DNA from: Candidatus Methylacidiphilales bacterium
GTDB lineage: Bacteria > Verrucomicrobiota > Verrucomicrobiia > Methylacidiphilales > CAZTYG01
Assembly: GCA_033875315.1 (NCBI GenBank)
Contig: JANRJG010000009.1
Span: 124,001 to 188,000 of the forward strand
Reading direction: 5' to 3'
DNA: 64,000 nt
Part shown: positions 55,901-63,312 of the stretch, in pieces
Numbering within the stretch: position 1 is the first letter of the stretch
Layout of the letters: every line of letters starts with the position of its first letter
Translations under genes and position numbers: made by a program
Notes under the pieces: model-generated
Told to the model about the DNA's origin: nothing
The model's input: only the letters and a program-made list of their open reading frames with translations
Database searches by the model: none

Positions 55901-56278
55901 CCGCCCCCGGCAACCATGGTCAACGACACCAGTTCCGCATTTACGGTCAGTGGGGATTCATGGAATTACTCCTACAACCGCGGGGTGGGTGATTATAGCA
56001 ACGACGTTCATTACATGACTGTCAACGGCAGTTACTGGGATTTCACCTTCAATGGCACGGGGGTGGACTATATCACGGAGAAAGACTCGGGTTCCGGCAA
56101 CGTGGACATCTACGTTGACGGGGTGTTCAAACAGCGGGTGAATTGTTATTCAGCCACTCTCCAAGCGCAGCAAACCGTCTACAGCATCACCGGGCTGTCC
56201 GCCGGGAGTCATCACATCGGTGCCGTAAAAATCGACGGACTCTACAACATTGTGGACGCCATGAAGGTTTACCCTTGA
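52964..56278 (+). CDS. large secreted 'WWDEAG' family protein with two C-terminal repeats
   Basis: An 1104-residue secreted paralogue of the 36900 product. Signal peptide about 1-27 (cleavage after 'PALRA'). 'KWMQNNINGI' and 'SWWDEAG' (about 67-73) match the paralogue. Beta-propeller-like motifs ('RLVVADNGPDQNLKIY', 'GLTGVGVDSSGNYYIG') fill about 90-460. An EF-hand-like loop DGNGNGQMDAGEY is near 474-486. A jelly-roll-like module (about 700-845) is shared with the paralogue. Two extra tandem modules of about 120 residues (860-980, 985-1104) are unique to this copy. Divergent from the LacI gene and so probably under its control. Function unknown; secretion and binding modules point to a polysaccharide. 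Confidence 0.75.
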   Translation: MKIQMPPSALCLALASFSLFFPPALRAQNLPYATSFFGNTWGQGSISNYGKWMQNNINGIWVKPDGTVYTASWWDEAGHNGGIYKNGDYIGKLNYNHDYFEGGVGITGDANYVYAGNWNNIYRFNFNGTVSTQVSTTTTSTTDKSKSVKGLSVDNTNNLLFVTQDLDNQVQVWNKSALTKTRSWSLAGPGACASNGDGTVWVAQPALGKIVHYDSNGNLLSQSITGAAGFDPQALCFDNSGRLVVADNGPDQNLKIYSNLNNATPTLAATFGTQKGIFSGTAGAVGPLKFSGLTGVGVDSSGNYYIGQNNVGKWAFWNGGGSILESYTSGGNRNWILQGLEFVDTASADPGSANGNLLDVYTKYNHYQLDLSQTKPGKEATLKGHTLNQFKYPQDQRYQRANDNFDYTGGTFVRTVGGKKILYVMDMQARRLLWYRFNSATDGEIAIPSGLLESNANYTATYPNSPTGGEFIWRDGNGNGQMDAGEYVSGPGTPNLAYGWWVDSNGDIWQCNNWNATVGLRHWKMQGLDANGNPIYSYVSGQYEALARPASTGGDLKRIIYQRATDVMLITSADTNVDRDAGTRIARFNSWSTGNRTAAWDISVPRATAITAEGDYIFVGYGNLGNNIESGSIDVYTLASGTFVGSIHAGPEVMNISGALDIPYGISVYKRSNGEYLIFEEDDWHAKVMMFRWQAPTLATDCLDDWTKVNSKTTGMTLDTNNSNAYFDGDTSRACRSSDTTQSLVYRSSNISSFTASVYAGINHADPATQGGIKFYTSPDGATWSLAGVVAANYGSNNGQWVCYNYVPSGALPGGTNYLKVEFNAASGVASWDPQLAQITLTSTGGFLTGSGGNSTIYNDTAPGFNVSGDTWNYSNNRNVGDYNNDVHYMMANNSYWNFSFNGTGADYITEKDSGSGNVDIYVDGVFKQRVNCYAPSRLVQQTVYSITGLAPGNHTIGGVKVDGTYNIVDAIKVYTTPAPPPATMVNDTSSAFTVSGDSWNYSYNRGVGDYSNDVHYMTVNGSYWDFTFNGTGVDYITEKDSGSGNVDIYVDGVFKQRVNCYSATLQAQQTVYSITGLSAGSHHIGAVKIDGLYNIVDAMKVYP
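55535..56275 (+). repeat. tandem ~380-bp coding repeats in the 52964 gene
   Basis: Two modules, 55535-55890 and 55918-56275, code for near-identical protein blocks. A stretch of about 50 nt encoding 'SGNVDIYVDGVFKQRVNCY' (about 55706-55758 and 56093-56145) differs at only a few third positions. The module resembles a small beta-sandwich carbohydrate-binding domain. Confidence 0.8.
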
Positions 56279-56324
56279 TGCACGCTTGGAGCGAAACCTG
56301 ACCATCCATGCCCAGGACGGTAGC

Positions 56325-56349
56325 CACCCAGGGAACAATACCCTGGGTG
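56325..56349 (+). terminator. perfect hairpin downstream of the 52964 gene
   Basis: CACCCAGGG-aacaata-CCCTGGGTG is a 9-bp perfect stem 46 nt after the stop. It lacks a T-run, so it is either a 3'-end stabiliser or a weak terminator rather than a canonical one. Confidence 0.4.
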
Positions 56350-56441
56350 CACATCCCCTGACCGTTCTTGTCGGTTGGGATAAACAGGGTAGAAAGGAAT
56401 GCTCATTCGGCCATATCTCCGAAAGAGGCTCCCTTTTGGGA

Positions 56442-57284
56442 ATGAATCTGCCCATGCGAACTCCCTTTCTGGTTCTTGCGGTTATTTCCGTCTTGTCCAA
56501 CGGGCTCTCCGGAAGCGCTCTCGTTTCGGGCCTCGATTCCGGCCCACCCCCGGTGGATGGACATCCCCGGATTTCCGTGCCGCATGCCCTTGAGCAACCC
56601 CGGATCACCGCGGATTCCCAGGACCCGGCGTGGAATTCCGCCGCGGAGATCGGATCTCTTATTCCCTGCTACGGCAGTGGCCAACCTTCCACCGAACCCG
56701 TCTCTCCCACAAAAATCCGGCTACTCTGGGATTCGTCCCATCTGTATCTCCGATTTCTATGTGCGGGACGCCCCCCGATAAATTCCCAATCAGGCCGTGA
56801 CGCCGATCTCTACCGGGGCGATGTGGTGGAAGTTTTCCTGAGCCGGTTTGCCGATGCACGGATGTATTTTGAAATCCAAGTTTCGCCCAAAAATGATGTG
56901 CTTGATCTCCGTTTCAATCTGCCCGGATCTCCGGACTTTCAGAGTGACGGAGTTCTGAGTGACAACTACTCCCTCCACCACTTGAAAATGGACCGGGCCT
57001 GGAACTTTTCCAAGCTGAAGACGGCCAGCCGGGTCTCCGATGGCCAGTGGATAGTCGACTTGGCCATACCCGCGGATGAATTAGCGGGCGGCTTGACCCA
57101 TCCGGAGCTGGCGCCGGGGTGGGTGCGCGCCAACTTCCTCAGGTATGAATGGGTGGATGTCTCCCAAAAACCCGCACTGCTTCCCTCAAATTGGTCTGTC
57201 GTCCGCCACGGGTGTCCACATATTTCCCCGGGTTCGCTTGGTTGGTTGCGATTGGTTCAATCAACCGAGCCCCCCTCACCTTAG
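56442..57284 (+). CDS. secreted CBM9-like (DOMON-type) carbohydrate-binding protein
   Basis: About 280 residues from the ATG at 56442 (or 56454); the longer open frame upstream overlaps the hairpin and has no function. A signal peptide (about 5-25) precedes one CBM9-like domain (about 60-275), recognised by 'ALEQPRITADSQDPAWNSA', 'TKIRLLWDSSHLYLRFLC', 'DLYRGDVVEVFLSRF' and 'QWIVDLAIPADEL'. Such domains bind reducing ends or xylan-type glycans and usually accompany enzymes; here it stands alone after the large secreted protein, perhaps as a helper or domain shed from a larger enzyme. Confidence 0.8.
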   Translation: MNLPMRTPFLVLAVISVLSNGLSGSALVSGLDSGPPPVDGHPRISVPHALEQPRITADSQDPAWNSAAEIGSLIPCYGSGQPSTEPVSPTKIRLLWDSSHLYLRFLCAGRPPINSQSGRDADLYRGDVVEVFLSRFADARMYFEIQVSPKNDVLDLRFNLPGSPDFQSDGVLSDNYSLHHLKMDRAWNFSKLKTASRVSDGQWIVDLAIPADELAGGLTHPELAPGWVRANFLRYEWVDVSQKPALLPSNWSVVRHGCPHISPGSLGWLRLVQSTEPPSP

Positions 57285-57292
57285 CCTTAACT

Positions 57293-57445
57293 ATGCAGTT
57301 GAAATCGCGCAGAGTCGCAGAGACGCCGAGGAGGAACGAAACGGATTTGGGAAGAAAAGGGATTCACCGAACGGTGATCAGCCTCTTCTGTTGTAACCAT
57401 GCATTTCCCTCTGAGTTCTCTGTGTCCTCTGTGGTTAAACTGCAT
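57293..57445. repeat. 153-bp MITE-like intergenic repeat
   Basis: The ends ATGCAGTT (57293-57300) and AACTGCAT (57438-57445) are exact inverted repeats. They continue imperfectly inward: the left arm has CGCAGAGTCGCAGAGACGCCGAGG, here cited as CGCAGAGACGCCGAGG (57315-57330), and the right arm CCTCTGAGTTCTCTGTG (about 57409-57425) and CCTCTGTGG (57426-57434). The centre has no long gene. Short elements with CAGAGA-rich arms of this kind are scattered in environmental bacterial genomes; copy number here cannot be judged. Confidence 0.6.
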
Positions 57446-57488
57446 CGTTCCGGCTTAGACCCCGTTTCGGCGGACTACCGCGCCGGGC

Positions 57489-59846
57489 TCAGTCACTGCT
57501 CCATTCACTGGAAACATAGGTCTTGATCGACTTGCCGGTCAGGGTCCACCGGCGCCTCCGCCATCCGGTTTTTACTCCCCTTCCGTTGAGGGTGACCAAG
57601 ACTTCGGGGAAATCGGCATAGAGAACGACCCGGAAACGACACGGTTTATAACCCAGTTGCACGGTGCGGACATCGATCTTCAATCCTTTGCGGCTGTTTT
57701 CCATTTTGATCTCCAATTCAGTCTGCTTCCGCCGCCGGTAGTCAAAAGTTTCCCCATCATCGAAGATGTAGTTGTTGTGGTAGGATCCTTTGCTCTCGCG
57801 GGCCAGGAAAACATGGAATTCGATCCGGGCCAGATCGTTTGCCGGGTCGCCCCTTTCTCCCGCCTTCATGGGAACGATCGCTCCTTCCCTGAAATACAAA
57901 GGCGTGGAACGGTCCCCTGCAGCGGCCGTGATGCGCCGCCCTCCCTGGACCCATTCCCCCTCGAGAGCCGAGAACCATCTTTTTTTGCCCGGCAGAAGAA
58001 CGCTGCGTGATTTCTGGTTTTCCTCCACCACGGGTGCCTGCATGACATCCGGTCCGATGAGGAACTGATCGTCCACCTTGCCTAAGGGCAGTGCCCGGGT
58101 GTCTTCGAAGTCGTGGAAAAGCGGGCGCATGATGGCTTCCCCTGTGGCCTCCTGGCGGATGAAAAGATTGTAAAGGTAGGGCAGCATTTTGTAGCGCAGA
58201 CGCACATAATGCCGGATCACCCCCAGCACTTTGGGACCATAGCGCCAGGGTTCCTGAGGATCGCAGGCAAACTCACTGTGGTTGCGCATGAACGGAAAGA
58301 GAAAAGCGGTTTTGTACCAATCGATGGCGAGTTGCGGGGAGGCATTGCGGGCAAAACCGGGGACATCGGGTCCGTTGTAAGGAATGCCGGACAGCGCCAG
58401 GTTCAGCGTCATCGGTATGGAATTTTTCAGATGGAAATAGTTGGAGACATTGTCCCCGTTCCAAATCGCAGAGTAGCGGCACTGGCCGATGAAGCCGCTG
58501 CGGGAAATGACAAAAGGTCGCCGGTTCGGATGGGCTTGGAGGAATCCGTCCCGGGTGGCCCGGGCCATACCGAGGGCGTATTGGTTGTGAAAACTGCTGT
58601 GGTTGGCCCGTCCTCCCCGAAAGAGCATATCGAAGGGCTCGGCACCGGCCACTGACGGGTCGTTCATGTCGATCCACGAACCGGCGATTCCCTGGCGGGC
58701 AAACTCCGCCACATGGCGGGCCCACCAATCGCGGGTCTTTTTCTGTGAGAAGTCAGGGTAGACGGTTTCCCCAGGCCAGACATGCCCGACAAACTCCTTC
58801 TTCTCCAAATTGAGACAGAAGTGTCCCTCCCGACTTCCTTCGTCGTAAATGGGATAGCCTTTTTCCATTTTGACACCCGGATCGAGGATGGCCACCACCC
58901 GTCGGCCTTTTTTACGAAGGCCGGCCAGATCCTTGCGGACGTTGCGGAAATGAGCCGGATTAAAACTAAATACTTTGAAATTTTCCATGTAGTCAATATC
59001 CAGCCAATGACCATCACAGGGAATGCCGTGCCTGCGGTGCTCGCGGTCGAGCCACTCCAAGTCCTTGATTCCGGCATAACCCCAGCGTGATTGGTGGTTG
59101 CCCAGGGCCCAAAGCGGCGGCCGGGGGGTGGTTCCGCAGAGCTGCTGCAGCTTGCGGGTCAAGCCGGGTAAATCCGGCCCATGGATGATAAACATCTCGG
59201 GCATGCCTTGTTCCGAGCCGATCCAAACCCGGGGCACGTAATCACTCGGGCGTTTCGCAAAATGGTAGTTCGAATCCGTATCCATAAACACCGCATGGGG
59301 GTTGTTGACCAGGATTCCCGAATAAGTGTTACCCCGCTTGATGATCAGGTAGGGCACCGAGACATACATCGGATCGGTGGTCTCATTCCAGACCTGGGTG
59401 GCCGGAAAATCGCCGAAGACATCCGTGTTCCAAAATTTCGTCCGCAGATGGGATTTTTCGAATCCATTGTTTTTCTGGCCCATCCCGTAAAACTGGTAAT
59501 CCGGTTGATAGAGGAACTGCATCACCCAGCCGGAACCGGAAACACCGAATCCTTGGCCCGGCGCTGATTGAAAGAACAGGTGTCCGCTTCCATCACGCAG
59601 GCTGATTCCTCCGTTGGACCCCAGTAAAAACCTGCTGGCGCTGTCCTTCTTGCAGGGGGGAGTCAACTGAACCTGGCTTTCGTTGGCCGTCCAACCGGAG
59701 CCCGTCACCCGCCAGCGGAAGATCTCATGGCCCAAATCTTGGATCTCCGAGCGGAATCGCCGTTTGTTGATCATAAAAAACCCGCTGGCGGACACCCGAC
59801 GGGCGTAGGAGTAATTCAAGAAATGCCGAATTTTGTGGAGATACAT
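57489..59846 (-). CDS. GH31 alpha-glucosidase-like enzyme
   Basis: About 785 residues from the ATG at 59846; a TTG five codons earlier also opens the frame. N-terminal beta domain (about 1-200) with 'QFYGMGQKNNGFEK'; barrel with 'GHWLDIDYMENFKVF' (about 270), nucleophile region 'SWIDMNDPSV' (Asp about 393; the family usually has DMNEP) and acid/base 'WNGDNVSNYFHL' (Asp about 470); C-terminal beta domains to the end. The overall pattern fits alpha-glucosidase II-like members. No signal peptide stands out. A TGTATCA half-motif lies 45 nt upstream. Confidence 0.92.
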   Translation of the reverse strand: MYLHKIRHFLNYSYARRVSASGFFMINKRRFRSEIQDLGHEIFRWRVTGSGWTANESQVQLTPPCKKDSASRFLLGSNGGISLRDGSGHLFFQSAPGQGFGVSGSGWVMQFLYQPDYQFYGMGQKNNGFEKSHLRTKFWNTDVFGDFPATQVWNETTDPMYVSVPYLIIKRGNTYSGILVNNPHAVFMDTDSNYHFAKRPSDYVPRVWIGSEQGMPEMFIIHGPDLPGLTRKLQQLCGTTPRPPLWALGNHQSRWGYAGIKDLEWLDREHRRHGIPCDGHWLDIDYMENFKVFSFNPAHFRNVRKDLAGLRKKGRRVVAILDPGVKMEKGYPIYDEGSREGHFCLNLEKKEFVGHVWPGETVYPDFSQKKTRDWWARHVAEFARQGIAGSWIDMNDPSVAGAEPFDMLFRGGRANHSSFHNQYALGMARATRDGFLQAHPNRRPFVISRSGFIGQCRYSAIWNGDNVSNYFHLKNSIPMTLNLALSGIPYNGPDVPGFARNASPQLAIDWYKTAFLFPFMRNHSEFACDPQEPWRYGPKVLGVIRHYVRLRYKMLPYLYNLFIRQEATGEAIMRPLFHDFEDTRALPLGKVDDQFLIGPDVMQAPVVEENQKSRSVLLPGKKRWFSALEGEWVQGGRRITAAAGDRSTPLYFREGAIVPMKAGERGDPANDLARIEFHVFLARESKGSYHNNYIFDDGETFDYRRRKQTELEIKMENSRKGLKIDVRTVQLGYKPCRFRVVLYADFPEVLVTLNGRGVKTGWRRRRWTLTGKSIKTYVSSEWSSD

Positions 59847-59890
59847 CTTGGTTGATTTCAAAACAGGGACCTCTTATTGTCAATAGCAGT

Positions 59891-59897
59891 TGTATCA
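59891..59897 (+). promoter_or_regulatory. partial operator-like motif TGTATCA before GH31 gene
   Basis: TGTATCATT matches seven of nine bases of the shared TGTATCAGT nonamer, 45 nt before the minus-strand GH31 start and 77 nt before the frameshifted fragment on the plus strand. Confidence 0.3.
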
Positions 59898-59973
59898 TTA
59901 GCTTTGTGGGGATGTTCTACTGACCAGCTCGCTTTACCGAAGTAATGCGCCCGATCCTCTAGAATGGAAAAAC

Positions 59974-60626
59974 ATGACACCCTTTCGCCTTACCCATAGC
60001 CAGGCTGCCTCAAGCGTTCTGGTCGTCTCGGATAAGACCGGCCATCCCCTGGCTGAAGGGCCTGCCTTCAATTGCTATTCCGGTTTCGACGAATCGGTTT
60101 ATCCCACCCCCGATGATGAAGCCCGATGGGAGCGCCTTTTTCACCACGCATCCTGGCTGGGCACGAACTTGATCCGTTACGGCCAGAATACCGCCTTCAT
60201 CCCCGATACGCAGGACCATTTTCTACCCAGTCATCCTTCGTTTCGCCAGTTGCAGTGGGTCAATGCCTGGGCCGAGAACCGGGACGTCAACCTCATCCCC
60301 GATCCATTTAGCCGCCTCAACCCTTCCACTTTCCCGATTGGGAAGGAGCCCCTCGGGCGTGGGGCGAACCGGCCGCCAAGCCCGGAACGGCGGTGCGCGA
60401 CATCGATGGTTACGTCTCCCGCTTCATTGTCCCTTACGTCCGTCACGTGGTACGGGACTTGGGCTGCCACCGGATTCGCTGGTTCAAAATCGTCAGCGAC
60501 CCTGTCCGACGACAGGTGGAAACCGACGGCCCGGCGATCGGTGCCCGGGAGGCTGATTTTGAAGAATGGTTGTCTCCGATAAGTCTGACCGTAAACGCGA
60601 CATCCACCCGCAATCCAGATGGATAA
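59974..60626 (+). pseudogene. frameshifted fragment of a glycosidase-like gene
   Basis: Frame 1 from the ATG at 59974 encodes a sensible barrel start ('NLIRYGQNTAFIPD', 'WAENRDVNLIPDPFSRLNP'), but after about residue 130 it becomes low-complexity. From about 60370 another frame resumes as 'WGEPAAKPGTAVRDIDGYVSRFIVPYVRHVVRD' and 'LGCHRIRWFKIVSDPVR', reaching a stop at 60624-60626. One indel near 60350-60375 explains this. The 3' half of a normal enzyme is also missing. A sequencing error would mend the frameshift but not the short length. Confidence 0.65.
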
Positions 60627-60704
60627 CTTTTGCTCTTTCAATATTGGAAAAGCGCCCTACGTCCCGGATTTCAAAAACGGATGCAACGCCAATCCCCTGC
60701 AATC

Positions 60705-63299
60705 ATGAAAACCCTTTTTGCCTGCCTCCTTTTCCTTACCCAAACTTTTCTCCTACCTACCATCATTTTCTCCGCCCCATATCCCCAACCGGCCTACCCT
60801 TCCGACCAATTCATCGACTCCATCGGCCTGAATGCCTCGCCATTCGAACGCTATCTGGATTCAGGTCCTTTCAAAGGGGCGGGCACCCATTACCCACCCG
60901 AACTTTTTTTTGACCTGGGAGTGCGTTACTACCGCACCGGACTCAAGCATGATTTGGTACGTCCAGAATCCCCGGATCTTATTGCCGCCGCCTGCCGGAA
61001 ATACGGCGCGCGCCCTCTCATGCTGATCGACCCCCACAAAACAGGCTCCCCGGACGATCTGGTCAAAGAAATCAAACGGTATCCCGCGGGGGTCATCTGG
61101 GGTGTCGAAGGACCCAACGAACTCAACAACAAATTCCCCCCCCAAGAACTGAACCTGAAATACCAAGGCAAAACCGACGAGGCCGCGGGTGCGGCATACA
61201 TGAAAGACGCCATCGCCGCCTTGAGGGCCGATCCAGCCACCAAAAACCTCCCCGTGGTCGCCTTCACCGCCATTTTTTCCGATTACCGCCTCGCCCGCCC
61301 TCATACCGGGTTCGACTTCGCCAATATGCATTCTTACCAGGGTTATGACGTTCCTTCCTCCAGCCTGATGACGAATGTTACCCGCTTCAATAACATCTTC
61401 CCCGTCGGACATGAAATTCAGCCCTTCATGCCCACAGAGTGCGGATACAATGTCGAAAGCGATGTCAGTAATGGAACCCACAAGACAGGTTCGCTCCGCG
61501 CCCAGGCCCTCAACATCCCCATGCTCCTGGCCGAATACTTCCGTCATGGCATTCCCCGCACTTATCTTTTTGCCCTTCATAACGCCGACGGCTACGGCTT
61601 GCTTGAAAACGACCAAGCCACCCGCCGTCCCTCCTGGTTCGCCCTTAAAAACTTCATCGCCGAATTGTCCGACGCCCGATGGAATGCCCAGACAATGAAA
61701 TGGGAAGGGGGATCCCTCAGCCCTCGTGCCCTGCTTTTCGTACCGCAAGGAGCTCCCGATACCCTGCATTCCCTAACATTGCAAAAGACCGACGGCAGCT
61801 ATCGCCTCCTTCTTTGGAACGAGGTTCCCAATTTCGACTCCCGCATCAAACAGGATCTCACCCCTCCGCCACTCCCTGTTGTGCTGCGATTCCTCCGACC
61901 GATCGAGGAGGAGGTGGAGGTTCTGACGCAAAACGACCAGGGAACCTATGATCTCTATCGCGTGAAGCCTGAATCGGAGGGCAAAGTCCTGCGACTCAAA
62001 ATCCCCTCCTCGGTCACGCTCCTGCGACTCCGCCAGCCCGATGGGAAACAATCCCTGCCCGCTTCAGTCACGGACTTGGTGTCCGAAACCACTGAAAATG
62101 AAGTCCTCCTCCGCTGGAAAGCACCGCCGAAAAAAGATTCCACCGCCGGCTTCTTCGTCTTCCGCGCCGGTCACCACGTCGCCACGCTACCTCCCGATAC
62201 AACCGAATGGCGGGACCGTTCCGATTGGATTCGTCCCGGCCTGGGCTATCCTTACGAAATCCAGAGCTACAACGCCGAGGGTGGTCTTTCGGCCCGGTCC
62301 CGCCACATCGCCCAAACACCCGACAAACGACCCGATCTCATCGTGACAGCGACGGGAACGGTTCAGCAACAAATCAACCCAGGCGACCCCGTGCAATTTT
62401 GGGCCACGGTCAAAAACATCGGCACGGGAGCGACTCCTTATGAAACGCCTCTCAGCGCCACGTTCTCCGTGGATGGCCACATCATCTCGTGGGGCGGCAT
62501 CCACCGTCCCTTGGCGCCTGGAGAAGAAGTGCGCGTCGAAGGCGGTGGTGGTCCGCATCAACCCCCTGTCTGGAATGCCACGGAAGGGGCCCACCTCCTC
62601 CTCGCGCGCGCCGACGACATCAACCGCATCTCGGGGGAAACCTCCAAGACCAACAACTGGATCGACCAAACGCTGCAGATTGGGGAGGCCGGAAAAGGGA
62701 AACTCTCCGGCTCGAGCCAACCCGCACCCGGCTCACTCGATCTGGAACAAGGCTTCCTGGAAGATTGGGTCGTTTGGGGAGGAGGCAACAAGGACGGACG
62801 GGTGCAGAAAGCCAAAAGCCCGTGCTTGATCGGTCCGCTCAAATATTCCGGCGAAGGCCATGTCGCCCATACCGTCGGCGGTCCTGTACGGCTTTCCTGG
62901 AATAACGGCGATCCCGTCGCCCAAAACGAGGGAACAAATGAAGCGTTGTGGATGAACCACCTCGGACACGCCTTTCAATTTGAAGTGATGGCCGACGAAA
63001 CCGAGCGCGAGTTGAAAGTTTATGCGGCTGGATTGGAGGGCGCCACGGGAAGATTCCGCGCCGATCTGAGTGACGGCTCGGCTCCGGCTTACGAAAGCTG
63101 CTCCTGGAACGGCAATATGGGAAATGGGAACTGGTCGGCCGTGCCCGATGGGTTTTCCGTGGTATTCACCGTGCGCTATCACGCATCAAAATCTGGGGAA
63201 AAACTCCGGATCACGTGGGAATTGGTCGACGAACCCAACCGATTCCTCGGCCAGATCCGGCTTCAATCCGCCACATTGAAACGGGCCATTTCGCCCTGA
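60705..63299 (+). CDS. secreted clan-A-like glycosidase with Fn3/CARDB-type modules
   Basis: About 864 residues from the ATG at 60705, giving a signal peptide 'MKTLFACLLFLTQTFLLPT' (19 residues) and mature start near 'SAPYPQ'. The barrel (about 30-350) has 'GVEGPNELNNK' (acid/base Glu about 139) and 'MPTECGY' (nucleophile Glu about 245), the same layout as the 43000 protein but with low similarity. Then come a beta-sandwich domain, an Fn3-like domain (about 475-555, 'RWKAPPKKDSTAGFFVFRAG'), a CARDB-like domain ('PDLIVTATGTVQQQINPGDPVQFWATVKNIG', about 560-670 region) and a C-terminal jelly-roll-like module. Likely an extracellular glycosidase of unknown specificity. Confidence 0.8.
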   Translation: MKTLFACLLFLTQTFLLPTIIFSAPYPQPAYPSDQFIDSIGLNASPFERYLDSGPFKGAGTHYPPELFFDLGVRYYRTGLKHDLVRPESPDLIAAACRKYGARPLMLIDPHKTGSPDDLVKEIKRYPAGVIWGVEGPNELNNKFPPQELNLKYQGKTDEAAGAAYMKDAIAALRADPATKNLPVVAFTAIFSDYRLARPHTGFDFANMHSYQGYDVPSSSLMTNVTRFNNIFPVGHEIQPFMPTECGYNVESDVSNGTHKTGSLRAQALNIPMLLAEYFRHGIPRTYLFALHNADGYGLLENDQATRRPSWFALKNFIAELSDARWNAQTMKWEGGSLSPRALLFVPQGAPDTLHSLTLQKTDGSYRLLLWNEVPNFDSRIKQDLTPPPLPVVLRFLRPIEEEVEVLTQNDQGTYDLYRVKPESEGKVLRLKIPSSVTLLRLRQPDGKQSLPASVTDLVSETTENEVLLRWKAPPKKDSTAGFFVFRAGHHVATLPPDTTEWRDRSDWIRPGLGYPYEIQSYNAEGGLSARSRHIAQTPDKRPDLIVTATGTVQQQINPGDPVQFWATVKNIGTGATPYETPLSATFSVDGHIISWGGIHRPLAPGEEVRVEGGGGPHQPPVWNATEGAHLLLARADDINRISGETSKTNNWIDQTLQIGEAGKGKLSGSSQPAPGSLDLEQGFLEDWVVWGGGNKDGRVQKAKSPCLIGPLKYSGEGHVAHTVGGPVRLSWNNGDPVAQNEGTNEALWMNHLGHAFQFEVMADETERELKVYAAGLEGATGRFRADLSDGSAPAYESCSWNGNMGNGNWSAVPDGFSVVFTVRYHASKSGEKLRITWELVDEPNRFLGQIRLQSATLKRAISP

Positions 63300-63312
63300 A
63301 TAGGTTTCGCAC

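Noticed and set aside
60861-61769. 302-codon open frame on the minus strand
   Set aside because: Antisense of the secreted glycosidase at 60705, no signal or motif.
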